A DNA stretch of 64,000 nucleotides from Glycomyces fuscus (GTDB lineage Bacteria > Actinomycetota > Actinomycetes > Streptosporangiales > Streptosporangiaceae): positions 496,001 through 560,000 of the forward strand of contig NYMS01000048.1 of the NCBI GenBank assembly GCA_002529455.1. The letters run 5' to 3'. The notes beneath the pieces were generated by a model. The model was not told the DNA's origin and did no database searches. It saw only the letters and a list, made by a program, of their open reading frames with translations. Position 1 is the stretch's first letter. Each line of letters starts with the position of its first letter. This document shows, piece by piece, positions 54,891-63,601 of this stretch. The position numbers and the translations under genes were made by a program.

Positions 54891-56384
54891 GTGCGCTCCG
54901 CACACACCGCGAACGCCGTCCGCGAGGCCGAGCACGCGCTCATGGCGCGCCTGCCCGACGGGGTCCTCATGCGCAGGGCCGCGACCGGGCTCGCCGTCGA
55001 GTGCGCGCGGCTCCTGCCCCGCGTGTACGGGGCGCGGATCGTCCTCATGGTCGGCGGCGGCGACAACGGCGGCGACGCGCTGTACGCGGGCGCCGCGCTG
55101 GCCGCCCGCGGCGCGGCCGTACGTGCCCTGATCGCCGGGCGGCACGCCCACGAGGGCGGGATCGCCGCGCTGAGGGCGGCGGGCGGGCGGGTCCGGTGGT
55201 TCACCGACTCCCCGGCCGACGAGGGCGACCTGTTCGGGGCCGACCTCGTCGTGGACGGGCTCGTGGGCATCGGCGGAAGCGGCGGCCTGCGCAGGCCGCA
55301 CTCCACCCTGGCCCTGCTCGCGGCCGACGCGCCCGCCCCCGTGGTCGCCGTCGACCTGCCCAGCGGGGTGGACGCCGACACCGGCGAGGTGGCCGGGCAC
55401 GCCGTCCGCGCCGACGTCACCGTCACCTTCGGCACCCACAAACCGGGCCTGTTCGTCGATCCGGGGGCCGAGCGCGCGGGCCGGGTCCACCTCGTGGACA
55501 TCGGGCTGTACCCCGAGCTGCCCGGACCCGACCTGGTCCGCCCTCAGGCCGTGGACATCGCCTCGCTCCTGCCGGCCGCCGGGGCGGAGGCGGACAAGTA
55601 CCGGCGGGGCGTCCTCGCCGTCCGGGCGGGCTCCGACCGCTACCGGGGCGCCGCCGTCCTGTGCGTGGGCGGAGCGCTGCGCACCGGGGTCGGCATGGTG
55701 CGCTACGGGGGCGGGCCGACCGTGGTCGACCAGGTGCTCGCCCACTGGCCGGAGACCGTCGCCAGCCTCCTCGACCCGCAGAACAGCACCGACCTGTCGC
55801 CCGGGCGGGTGTCCGCCGTCGTCGTCGGCTCCGGCCGGGGCACGCATCCGGCCAACGCCGACGAGCTCCGCGCGGTCCTGGACAGCGACGTCCCGGTGCT
55901 GGTGGACGCCGACGGGCTCACCCTGCTCACCGGGGACTGGGGCGAACCGCTGTGCGAGCTGCTCCGGGAGCGGGAGGCGCACACGCTGCTGACGCCGCAC
56001 GCCGGGGAGCTGGCCCGGATGCTGGGGGCCGACCGGGAGGACGTCGAGGCCCGGCGTCTGGAGCACGTGGCCCGCGCCCGCGACCGCTTCGGGTGCACGG
56101 TCCTGCTCAAGGGCTCGACCACGGTGATCGCGCACCCGGGCGCGCCGGTGGTCGCCAACCCGACCGGAACGCCGCTGCTGGCCACGGCGGGGACCGGGGA
56201 CGTGCTCTCGGGGGTGGCCGGTGCGCTCCTGGCCGCCGGGCTGCCCGCCCGGGAGGCGGCGACGTGCGGTGCCTACCTGCACGGACGCGCCGCCTCGCTG
56301 GCCCGGGGCGGCGCCCCGATCAGCGCGTCCGACCTGCTGGAGGGACTGCCGCTCGCGATCGCGGAGGTCCGCGGGGCGGCCTGA
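54891..56384 (+). CDS. nnrD: bifunctional NAD(P)H-hydrate epimerase / dehydratase
   Basis: It repairs damaged NAD(P)H hydrates. The 497-aa product starts at GTG 54891 with GGGAGG about 7 nt upstream. Residues 1-210 are the epimerase (VGGGDNGGDALYAG, DLPSGVDADTGEVAG). Residues 220-497 are the ADP-dependent dehydratase of the ribokinase-like fold (TPHAGELARML, LLKGSTTVI, ATAGTGDVLSGVAGAL). Usually found near alr or tsaE in actinomycetes; here it stands alone, divergent from the intein-bearing amidase. Confidence 0.93.
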   Translation: MRSAHTANAVREAEHALMARLPDGVLMRRAATGLAVECARLLPRVYGARIVLMVGGGDNGGDALYAGAALAARGAAVRALIAGRHAHEGGIAALRAAGGRVRWFTDSPADEGDLFGADLVVDGLVGIGGSGGLRRPHSTLALLAADAPAPVVAVDLPSGVDADTGEVAGHAVRADVTVTFGTHKPGLFVDPGAERAGRVHLVDIGLYPELPGPDLVRPQAVDIASLLPAAGAEADKYRRGVLAVRAGSDRYRGAAVLCVGGALRTGVGMVRYGGGPTVVDQVLAHWPETVASLLDPQNSTDLSPGRVSAVVVGSGRGTHPANADELRAVLDSDVPVLVDADGLTLLTGDWGEPLCELLREREAHTLLTPHAGELARMLGADREDVEARRLEHVARARDRFGCTVLLKGSTTVIAHPGAPVVANPTGTPLLATAGTGDVLSGVAGALLAAGLPAREAATCGAYLHGRAASLARGGAPISASDLLEGLPLAIAEVRGAA

Positions 56385-56617
56385 GGAGGAGCCGGGCCGC
56401 GCCGGTCCGTGGCGCGGGCGTCGTGGATGCAGCGGCCTGCTCCGTCGCACCGCACGGGCCCGCTTCGCGGCAGCCCCCGTGCCGGGCGGACGGCGCCGTT
56501 CGCGGCGGGCTGTCCGGCCGCGGGGGTGCGGGACCGCCGTGGGATGCTGGGACCCCCTCACCCGAACGGACGGGCATCCCCCATGTCTCCCGCCCCCGCG
56601 CCCCCGGCCGGTGCCGC

Positions 56618-57463
56618 GTGATCACCGCGGCGGTCCTCCTCACGCTGTTCCTCGTCGGAACCCCGATCGCGCTGTACGCGGAGACGCGCCGCGTCGCCGC
56701 CCGCCGTGACGGCGGGGCGGATGTCCGCGCGGGGCTGTGGCGCGCCGCCGTCCGGGTCACCCGGTTCCCCCGCTCGTACGCGCGGTTGTGGTGGGGGCTT
56801 CTCGCCGGTGCGTGCGTCGTCCTCTGCGCGCGCGAGGGCACTCCCGCTTCCGGGGCGGCGGGGCTCGTCCTCCTGGGCGTGTGGGGGCCGCCCTCGGGGC
56901 CGTCCGACGGTTTCCTGTTCCGCCACCGGACCGGCCGGGGGACCGGCGACCGGTCCGCATCCTTCGCACCGGTCGCCCTGTACCGCCGCCGCGTCCGGGT
57001 CTGGGGCGTCGCCGCGGTGCTGGCGATGGCGGTGCTGTCCGCCGTGCTGGTGACCAGCACGGGGGAGAGCGGTTGGTACGCGTGGGCGGCGGTCCCCCTA
57101 CCGGTCCTCGGACTGGTGCTCTGGCAGCGGACGGTCTATCCGGAGGTCCGCCTGTCCGGGACGCGCCTGCTGCTGAAGCGGTACGCCGCCTGGGTCTCCG
57201 TACCCGTGGAGCGGGTCGCGCGGGTGGACGCCGGGAACGGGGTCGCCGTCCACTTCACCGACGGAGGGGCGTTCTGTTCGAGGGCCTGGGGGAGCACTCC
57301 GGCCCGCGACGAGGAAGCGGCCCGGCGGATCACCCGGTTCGTCCGGGAGGCGCGTGGGAGGGTGTCCCCGTCCGCCGACCGTTCCCTGGAGTGGGGCAGG
57401 GACCTCGTGGCGGGCCCGTTCTGGGTGTGGCTCGGGCTCGTGCTCGCCTGGTTCCCCGTCTGA
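56618..57463 (+). CDS. PH-domain-like membrane protein with leader mini-frame
   Basis: The 281-aa product from GTG 56618 has about four helices (residues 3-20, 52-75, 126-146, 150-168) and a beta-rich PH-like segment (VRLSGTRLLLKRYAAWVSVPVERVARV, here split over residues 182-210). A 12-codon frame, ATG 56583 to TGA 56621 (MSPAPAPPAGAA), overlaps the GTG by 4 nt and has the same bases upstream as the PH-like gene at 44114. Either it is a leader peptide that couples translation, or the true start is upstream with a frame change. No Shine-Dalgarno sequence precedes the GTG. Confidence 0.6.
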   Translation: MITAAVLLTLFLVGTPIALYAETRRVAARRDGGADVRAGLWRAAVRVTRFPRSYARLWWGLLAGACVVLCAREGTPASGAAGLVLLGVWGPPSGPSDGFLFRHRTGRGTGDRSASFAPVALYRRRVRVWGVAAVLAMAVLSAVLVTSTGESGWYAWAAVPLPVLGLVLWQRTVYPEVRLSGTRLLLKRYAAWVSVPVERVARVDAGNGVAVHFTDGGAFCSRAWGSTPARDEEAARRITRFVREARGRVSPSADRSLEWGRDLVAGPFWVWLGLVLAWFPV

Positions 57464-57475
57464 TCCGCGCGCCGC

Positions 57476-57964
57476 TCAGAGCGCGCGGGCGGCGTCGAGG
57501 CCGCGCTGCACGATGTCGGTGATGAAGTAGTCGCCCGGGTCGCGGTCGTCGCGCAGCCGGTGCACCAGGGAGTCGTCCACCCACAGGAACTCGGTGTGCT
57601 TGCCCGGCTCCAGGCGGGGCGCGTCCAGGTCCCCCTCCACCCGCACCAGGTAGTCCACCTCGTGCCGGGTCACGCCGTCCCCGGGGTCCCAGTCCAGCCG
57701 GAACAGCTCGGCCAGCACTCCGGTCAGCCGCCAGCCGGTCTCCTCCCCGACCTCGCGCGCCAGCCCCTCCAGCATGGTCTCGCCCTGTTCGACGTGCCCG
57801 CCCACGATGTCCCAGCAGTGCGGGAACACCTTGCGGGTGGGGGACCGGCGCTGGGCGAAGACCCTTCCCCGGCCGTCGGCGATCACCGCGCCCGCCACGT
57901 GGGTCCGACCGTCGGCGGTGTCGGGGAACCCGATCCCCGGGGCCACCGTGATGCCTGTGCTCAT
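57476..57964 (-). CDS. NUDIX hydrolase
   Basis: The 162-aa product has the NUDIX box GGHVEQGETMLEGLAREVGE-ETGW, split here to show the G-x5-E-x7-REVGEE-x-G pattern, around residues 60-83. NUDIX enzymes cleave nucleoside diphosphates linked to other groups; the substrate is unknown. It starts at ATG 57964, overlapping the TetR stop by 4 nt, so it is co-translated with the regulator. It converges on the PH-like gene with only 12 nt between stops. Confidence 0.88.
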   Translation of the reverse strand: MSTGITVAPGIGFPDTADGRTHVAGAVIADGRGRVFAQRRSPTRKVFPHCWDIVGGHVEQGETMLEGLAREVGEETGWRLTGVLAELFRLDWDPGDGVTRHEVDYLVRVEGDLDAPRLEPGKHTEFLWVDDSLVHRLRDDRDPGDYFITDIVQRGLDAARAL

Positions 57965-58623
57965 GCGTCCTCCTCGTCCGCGGGCAAGCCTACGTCCCGG
58001 CCCCGGCGGGGCAGGCGCAGCGTCAGCAGCTTCGCCCGCGGGGCCAGCCCCCGGGCCAGGTCGAACACCGCCTCGGTGCGCGAGTGGTCCTCGTCCAGCA
58101 CCGAGAACAGGTTCACCCCCAGGTAGAACGTGATCGCCCCGTAGGCCACCTCGCGTGCGGGCAGCAGCCTGCCCAGGGCGGATCCGCCCAGGACGCGGTT
58201 CCACTCCTGCTCGATGAAGGCGATCCACGGCTCGGAGCGGTCCCGGATCTGCGTGCGCAGCTCCGGCTTGGTGACGGCGGCCGCCACCAGCTCGGAGAAC
58301 TCGGTGATGTAGCCGCGCTCCAGGTCGGTCCGGTAGATGCGCATCGCCGCCTCCACCAGCTCCTCCAGGGTGTTCGCCCGCGCCGCGACCTCCCGGTACA
58401 TGGCCATGCGCTCGGCGCTGGAGCGGTCCAGCGCCGCCAGCAGCAGCTGGTCGACCCCGCCGAAGTGGTAGAAGACCAGCGCCGAGTTGGCCTCCGCGCG
58501 CGCGGCGATGGCGCGCGCCGACGCCCCGGTGTACCCCTCCTCGCGCACGATCTCGCTGGCGGCGGCCAGGAGCCGCTCCCTGGTCTCCTCGCTCGTGCGC
58601 CGTCCTCCGCCGCCCTTGGCCAT
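57961..58623 (-). CDS. TetR-family regulator
   Basis: The 220-aa product starts at ATG 58623 (MAKGGGGRRTSEETRERLL) with AAGGAGG just upstream. The helix-turn-helix lies at about 25-60 (YTGASARAIAARAEANSA, ending FYHFGG). The ligand domain is divergent. It lies back to back with the SRPBCC-like gene, with two AT-rich palindromes between them, and is followed by a NUDIX gene. The likely role is self-regulated repression of both directions; the ligand is unknown. Confidence 0.88.
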   Translation of the reverse strand: MAKGGGGRRTSEETRERLLAAASEIVREEGYTGASARAIAARAEANSALVFYHFGGVDQLLLAALDRSSAERMAMYREVAARANTLEELVEAAMRIYRTDLERGYITEFSELVAAAVTKPELRTQIRDRSEPWIAFIEQEWNRVLGGSALGRLLPAREVAYGAITFYLGVNLFSVLDEDHSRTEAVFDLARGLAPRAKLLTLRLPRRGRDVGLPADEEDA

Positions 58624-58658
58624 GGCCCTCCTTGCTCCCGGGAAGGTTTTCAGCATAC

Positions 58659-58695
58659 GGTTTAATCAGGTGATTAAACCAAGCGATTTAATCGC
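58659..58695. promoter_or_regulatory. two palindromic operators in the TetR divergent region
   Basis: GGTTTAATCA-gg-TGATTAAACC (58659-58680) is a perfect 10+2+10 palindrome, and GCGATT-t-AATCGC (58683-58695) a perfect 6+1+6 one, 2 nt apart. They share the TTTAATC core and are far more AT-rich than the surrounding DNA. They lie between the TetR start (58623) and the SRPBCC-like start (58715), the classical place for TetR binding. Confidence 0.8.
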
Positions 58696-58714
58696 ATGCC
58701 GAAGGAGTTCCCCC

Positions 58715-59680
58715 GTGCCCCGAAGCGACTCCCCGCCGCCCTCCCGGGCGCGTTTACTGCTCGCCGCCCTGGTCCTGGCCGCCTTCGCCGCCCTGCTGGC
58801 GCTGCGCGTCCACCACTGGGGCGGCCTGGACCAGACCGCCCTGTTCTACGTCGGACTGCCCGCGACGATCGCCCTGCTCGTGGTGCTCACCGTGCGGGCC
58901 CGCAGCGCCATGGGCGTCACCATGGCCGCCACCACCGTCTGCCTGGCACTGGCCGGGCCCCTCCTCGGTGAGGGCATGGTCTGCCTGCTCATCGCCGCGC
59001 CGCTGGTCTACGGGGTCGTCGCCGTGGTCGCCTGGACGGCCGGGGCGCTCGTCACGTGGCGGAACCGCTCCCGGCACGCCCTGCTCGCGGTGCCGCTGCT
59101 GTTCGCGCTGGCCCTGGAGGGCGTCGCCGGAACCTCCCTGCTGCCGCGGGAGGACCGCGGGGAGGGCCACGTCCTGGTCGCCGCCACCGCGCAGAGCGTC
59201 GCCGCCGCCCTGGCCGCCCCGCCCGAGTACGCCGCCCCCGACGCGCTCCTCCTCCGGGCCGTGCCCTTCCCCGAGCCCGTCTCGGCCTCCGGCGAGGGCC
59301 TGGCGGTCGGCGACACCCGGCTCGTCCGCTTCACCCCGCGCCGCACGCTGGAGTTCGGCGCCGAGCCCACGCCGCGCCACATGGCGCTCCGGATCACCGA
59401 GAGCGAGGTCCGCGAGGACGGCGGGCGCGTGGTGTTCGAGGTGGTCGAGGACACCGCCTTCGCGAACTGGATGGACATGCGCGGGGCCGAGGCCGTGTGG
59501 CACGCCGACGGCGAGGGAACCCGCCTGGCCTGGTCGATCGACTACGAGCGCACCTACGAGCCCTCCTGGTACTTCGGGCCGGTCCAGTCCTACGCGACCG
59601 ACCTGGCCGCCGAGTACCTCGCCGCCACCTTCGGCACCGCGGCCGCCCTCGGCACCTCCGCTCCGGAGGGCTCCCGATGA
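58715..59680 (+). CDS. four-helix membrane protein with SRPBCC-like domain
   Basis: The 321-aa product starts at GTG 58715 with AAGGAG 7 nt upstream. Four helices fill residues 12-145. The rest (about 160-310) resembles the SRPBCC/START-like fold (RHMALRITESEVREDGGR, FANWMDMRGAEAVW, GTRLAWSIDYERTY), which binds hydrophobic ligands. Its stop overlaps the next gene by 4 nt. It is probably repressed by the divergent TetR protein. Specific role unknown. Confidence 0.7.
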   Translation: MPRSDSPPPSRARLLLAALVLAAFAALLALRVHHWGGLDQTALFYVGLPATIALLVVLTVRARSAMGVTMAATTVCLALAGPLLGEGMVCLLIAAPLVYGVVAVVAWTAGALVTWRNRSRHALLAVPLLFALALEGVAGTSLLPREDRGEGHVLVAATAQSVAAALAAPPEYAAPDALLLRAVPFPEPVSASGEGLAVGDTRLVRFTPRRTLEFGAEPTPRHMALRITESEVREDGGRVVFEVVEDTAFANWMDMRGAEAVWHADGEGTRLAWSIDYERTYEPSWYFGPVQSYATDLAAEYLAATFGTAAALGTSAPEGSR

Positions 59681-60972
59681 CCCCGGAGCTCCCCGCGGCG
59701 CTGGTCCGCGGCGTCGGCCTGTTCGCCCCGCTGCTCCTGCTGGCCGGGCTGTGCCTGTGGCGCGCGCCCCGTCCGCGCGAGGTCGCGGCGATGCTGGTGG
59801 CCGGGACGTGGGCCCTGCTCACGCTCGTCCCGCTCAACCTGTACGCGCTGCGCGCGGGCTGGTGGTCCTTCCACGCCGAGGGAGCGGTGTGGCTCGGCAT
59901 GCCGGTGGACCTGCTGCTGGCCTGGGCGGTGCTGTGGGGGGCCCTGCCCGCGCTGCTGCTGCGCCTGCTGCCGGTCCCGCTGCTCAGCGGCCTGCTCGTG
60001 TGGGTGGACGTCATCGTCATGCCGCTCGCCGAACCCGTCGTGGTGCTCAGCCCCCTCTGGCTGCTCGGCGAGTTCGTCGGTTCGGCGCTGTGCCTGATCC
60101 CCGCGCTGCTGCTGGCCTACTGGACGCGCACGGGCCAGCTGGTGCACGCCCGGATGTGGGCGCAGGCGCTCCTGGCCTTCGGGGTCATGGTGGTCCTGCC
60201 GCTGGCCGCGCTGGACGCCCTGCCGGGCCCGGCCGCGGCCTTCACCGCCGCCCAGCTCCTGGCCCCGGCGTGCCTGCCGGGCCTGGCGGCGGCCCGCGAG
60301 TTCGCGAGGGTGGGCGGCGGCACCCCGCTGCCCTTCGACCCGCCGTCGCGGCTGGTCACCAGCGGCCCCTACGCCTACATGCGCAACCCGATGCAGGCCA
60401 CCGTCGTCGCGGTGTACCTGGTCCTGGCCCCGGTGACCGGGAACCCCTGGCTGCTGTTCGGCGCGCTCGCCGCGCTCGCCTACGGCGCCGGGTTCGCCTC
60501 GTGGCACGAGGGAGGCCAGTTGCGCGCGGCGTTCGGGAGGGAGTGGGAGGACTACCGGGCGGGCGTGCGCTCCTGGCTGCCCCGGTGGCGTCCGTGGCCC
60601 GGCCGCGCGCCGGGCACGCTGTACGTGGCCGCGGACTGCGCCATGTGCCGGGGCCTGGGCGGCTGGCTGGCCGCCCGCGCGCCGGTGGCGCTGGAGCTGC
60701 GGCCGGCGGCGGAGCACCCCGAGGTGCTGTACCGCCTCGCCTACGAGGCTCCCGGGGGCCTGCGCTGGAGCGGGGTGTCGGCGCTGGCCCGGGCGCTGGA
60801 GCACCTGCACCTGGGATGGGCGTTCGCGGGGTGGGCGCTCGACCTGCCCGGGGCGCGGCACTTCGCGCAGCTGTGCGCGGACGCCTTCGGCGCCGGGCCG
60901 CGGCCCTCGCGCGGACCCCTCGGCGAACGGGGCGCCGGGGAGGAGGCGCCCGCGCGCCGCGCGCGGGTGTGA
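59677..60972 (+). CDS. ICMT-like membrane methyltransferase fused to a DUF393 thiol domain
   Basis: The 431-aa product starts at ATG 59677 (overlap ATGA). Residues 1-205 contain about six helices. Residues 222-300 match isoprenylcysteine/phospholipid methyltransferases (SGPYAYMRNPMQ at 229-240, WHEGGQLRAAFG, WEDYRAGV). Residues 313-415 match DUF393/DCC-type thiol-disulfide proteins (LYVAADCAMCRG, C321 and C324). The family reactions are SAM-dependent methyl transfer at the membrane and dithiol chemistry; both in one chain is unusual. It is co-expressed with the SRPBCC-like gene under the TetR site. Confidence 0.78.
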   Translation: MTPELPAALVRGVGLFAPLLLLAGLCLWRAPRPREVAAMLVAGTWALLTLVPLNLYALRAGWWSFHAEGAVWLGMPVDLLLAWAVLWGALPALLLRLLPVPLLSGLLVWVDVIVMPLAEPVVVLSPLWLLGEFVGSALCLIPALLLAYWTRTGQLVHARMWAQALLAFGVMVVLPLAALDALPGPAAAFTAAQLLAPACLPGLAAAREFARVGGGTPLPFDPPSRLVTSGPYAYMRNPMQATVVAVYLVLAPVTGNPWLLFGALAALAYGAGFASWHEGGQLRAAFGREWEDYRAGVRSWLPRWRPWPGRAPGTLYVAADCAMCRGLGGWLAARAPVALELRPAAEHPEVLYRLAYEAPGGLRWSGVSALARALEHLHLGWAFAGWALDLPGARHFAQLCADAFGAGPRPSRGPLGERGAGEEAPARRARV

Positions 60973-61168
60973 GGACGGACGGCGCCCGTACGCGCCCCCC
61001 GGCCGGTGGACCCGCCGCCGGCCTCCGCCGCGGTCCGCGGGCCCCACGGCGGCCTCCCCGGCCGGGCGGCCCACCGTTATGCTCGGTCGGGCCGATCCGT
61101 CCGGAAGGCGGCGGAAGCGGCCCCGCCGCCCCCGCCCCCCGAGTCCGCCCCCAGGCACGAGGTGACCC
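60973..61168 (+). other. intergenic region before the PrsW-like gene
   Basis: No gene is seen. A -10-like TATGCT (61079-61084) is the best promoter element; no -35 match accompanies it. The leader would be about 80 nt. Confidence 0.35.
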
Positions 61169-63355
61169 ATGGAAGAACAGGCCATGCTCGCGCGGGACCT
61201 CGTGCTGCGCGTCTGTGCCGGAGCGACCGAGTTCGACCCCCACTGGATCCGGGCCGACGGCAAGGTCACCACCCCCTTCCTGGTCCCCCGGGACCGCAAC
61301 CTCATCCGCGCGGTCGTCGCCGCGGGCCGCGCCATGGGCGTGGACCGGCTCCTGGTCTGCCGGACCCGCCCCGAGTTCTCCTACGACCCCGTCACCGAGG
61401 TCCCCCTCGACACCGACACCCTCATCGACCTCATCCGCGGCTGGGGACCCGCGCCCACCGACTTCCTGGTCTGCGTCGAGGACTTCTCCGCCGCCGTCCT
61501 GGTCACCGCGGACGAACTCACCGTCGCGGCCGGTCCCGCCGACTTCGTCCGCGAGCTCGTCGGCGCCGACATCCCCCAGGCCCGCAGCCACTTCGCCTCG
61601 CGCGCCCGCAAGGAGGGCGGCCCGGTCCTCACCCGCGCCGCCCAGCTCTACCACTGCGCCGAGACCGGCGCGCGCCACTCCCGCGCCCCGCGCGGACCCG
61701 GCCCGGACCCGGCCGAGCTCCTGGACCGCAGCGCCGAACGCGCGCGTCGGCGCTCCCCGCGGGCGGTCCGCTCCCTGCGGGCCCTGCGCGGGGCCTGGGG
61801 GTGGCTCATGGTGGCGGCGCTGCTCGTGGCTCCCCTGGCCCTCCCCGCCCTGGGCGCCGTGTTCCCGGCGCTGGTCGCCGCCTTCGTGCTGCTGTTCCAG
61901 CTGGCCCTGGTGGCGCGCTCCCGCACCGTCTCCTTCGCCTCGCTGCTGCGGGTGGCCGCGTTCGGCGCGCTGCTGCTGTGGCCCCTGGGGCTTGCCGAAT
62001 CCGCCGTCGCCGGGCTGCTGGGCGGCGACCCCTACGGCGTCCTCGGCTACACCTACGTCGCCGTGACGGTGGAGGAGTCCGGCAAGCTCCTCCCGCTGCT
62101 GTTCCTGGCCCTGCTGGCCCGCCGACGGCTGCGCCGCCTGGCCGCCGTGGACTTCACGCTGCTGGCGGCGGCCTCCGGAGCCGGGTTCCAGCTGGCCGAG
62201 CGCCTGCTCACGGAGGTGTCCCTCGGAGGGCCGGACCTCTCCGCCGGCACCGGCCTGCTCCTGCCCGGCGGCAGTACCGTCACCGACCCCGCGGGCGAGG
62301 TCCTCGCGGTCTTCTCCGGGCACGCCGTCACCACCGGCCTGGTCGGCGCCGCGCTCGGCCTGGCGGTCGTCGGCCGCCGCTACGGGGCCTGGCTGTGGCT
62401 GCTGCCGCCGGTCGCGCTGACCCTGGCGTTCCTGGAGCACCTGAACCTGAACGCACGGCTGGCCAACGCCCAGCTCCACCCGGCCTCCGACCTCGTGCAC
62501 GGCCTCCTCGGCGGCGGGGTGCTCACCCCGTGGCTGCTGGTGCTGCTGTTGCTGTGCGCGGTGGCCATGGACTACCGGATGATCGCGACGGCCGCCGAGT
62601 CCACGCCGCCGCTGCCCGGGCAGCCGCCGCTGGCCCGCCTGCGCCGCAGGGCACGGGGGCGTTCGGTGGCCATGCGGGTCCGGGTGCCCGCCGACATCGC
62701 GCCGCTGTTCCGCCGGACGGCGCTGTCCTGGGTGGACCTGCCGATCACCCTGGCCACCACGGTGTCCACGATCGCCCACGAACTGGCCGTCGCGGCCGTC
62801 GCCGCGCGGCGCGGGCCCTCGGTGCTCTGCGACACCTGGCGGTTCCTGCGCCGGCGGCGGGCCAACGCCATGGGCGAGGCCCGGTCGATGGGGCGGCCCT
62901 GGCGCCACCACCCCCCGCAGGAGGAGCTGCCCCGGCAGGCGCGCGAGCTGGCGGCGCGGCTGGGACTGGCCGCGACCGGAGGGGTCACCGGGGCGATGGC
63001 GGCGATGGGCGCCGCGGCGGCGGTGTTCGCCGCCGTCCCCGCTCCCGGCACGGCCGAGACCGGTACGCCCGCCTACGCGTTCGTGGCCCTGGACCGGATC
63101 CAGGGGTGGCTGGGCGGCCTGACCGGCGCCGAGGCGGTCTGGGCGGCCGTGGTGCTGGTCGCGGTGCTCACGCTGCTGCTGTCGGGGAACGGCGTGCCGC
63201 ACGCGCACCCGCGGATGCGCGAGTTCCTGCGCGCGCCGACCGCGAACACCGGGGCGATCCTCGGCATGCTCGCGCCCGGCCAGGTGGGGTACGCGCTCCT
63301 GGGCTGGGCGGGCCTGCTGCTGCCCGGGCGTGTGGACCGCTTCCTCGTGCGGTGA
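61169..63355 (+). CDS. PrsW-like intramembrane protease with N-terminal extension
   Basis: The 728-aa product has a soluble N-terminal domain of about 195 residues that I do not recognise (RDLVLRVCAGATEFDPHW). A PrsW-type membrane domain follows (about 205-470), with VEESGKLLPLLF (E302, E303), GAGFQLAER (E344), FSGHAVTTG (H385) and DLVHGLLGG (H444). PrsW cleaves anti-sigma factors in Bacillus. The C-terminal 250 residues contain two or three more helices (QVGYALLGWAGLLLPG near the end) and may be a separate module. The start is ATG 61169 in cccATGgaa, with GAGGTGA upstream. Confidence 0.8.
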   Translation: MEEQAMLARDLVLRVCAGATEFDPHWIRADGKVTTPFLVPRDRNLIRAVVAAGRAMGVDRLLVCRTRPEFSYDPVTEVPLDTDTLIDLIRGWGPAPTDFLVCVEDFSAAVLVTADELTVAAGPADFVRELVGADIPQARSHFASRARKEGGPVLTRAAQLYHCAETGARHSRAPRGPGPDPAELLDRSAERARRRSPRAVRSLRALRGAWGWLMVAALLVAPLALPALGAVFPALVAAFVLLFQLALVARSRTVSFASLLRVAAFGALLLWPLGLAESAVAGLLGGDPYGVLGYTYVAVTVEESGKLLPLLFLALLARRRLRRLAAVDFTLLAAASGAGFQLAERLLTEVSLGGPDLSAGTGLLLPGGSTVTDPAGEVLAVFSGHAVTTGLVGAALGLAVVGRRYGAWLWLLPPVALTLAFLEHLNLNARLANAQLHPASDLVHGLLGGGVLTPWLLVLLLLCAVAMDYRMIATAAESTPPLPGQPPLARLRRRARGRSVAMRVRVPADIAPLFRRTALSWVDLPITLATTVSTIAHELAVAAVAARRGPSVLCDTWRFLRRRRANAMGEARSMGRPWRHHPPQEELPRQARELAARLGLAATGGVTGAMAAMGAAAAVFAAVPAPGTAETGTPAYAFVALDRIQGWLGGLTGAEAVWAAVVLVAVLTLLLSGNGVPHAHPRMREFLRAPTANTGAILGMLAPGQVGYALLGWAGLLLPGRVDRFLVR

Positions 63356-63601
63356 CGGACGCGGCCCCGGGGCGCCTTCCCACCGGGGGCCGTTCCCCGG
63401 GCAGGGAGGGGGCGTGTGACCGCCCCGCCAGGGCCGGGGGGCCGCCCCGGCGGATCCGGGCGCGCGGGGCCCCGGAGGCCCCGCCGACCCCGCGCGGGGC
63501 CGGAGCCGGACCGGCCCGGGGCCGCGGGAACGGCCGGCCGACCGGACCCCCGTGAGGCCGGACGGGCGCCGCGGACCGCTCCGGCGGGGGCTCCGGCGTT
63601 C
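63356..63601. other. GC-rich non-coding stretch between converging genes
   Basis: No gene is seen. Short hairpins such as CGGCCCC/GGGGCCG (63362-63368 with 63386-63392) and GGGGCC/GGCCCC (63466-63471 with 63477-63482) could terminate either strand. Confidence 0.5.

Noticed and set aside
58968-62066. Plus-strand frame of 1032 codons in another frame
   Set aside because: It runs across the ends of three genes whose motifs lie in other frames; it is Arg/Pro/Ser-rich noise.
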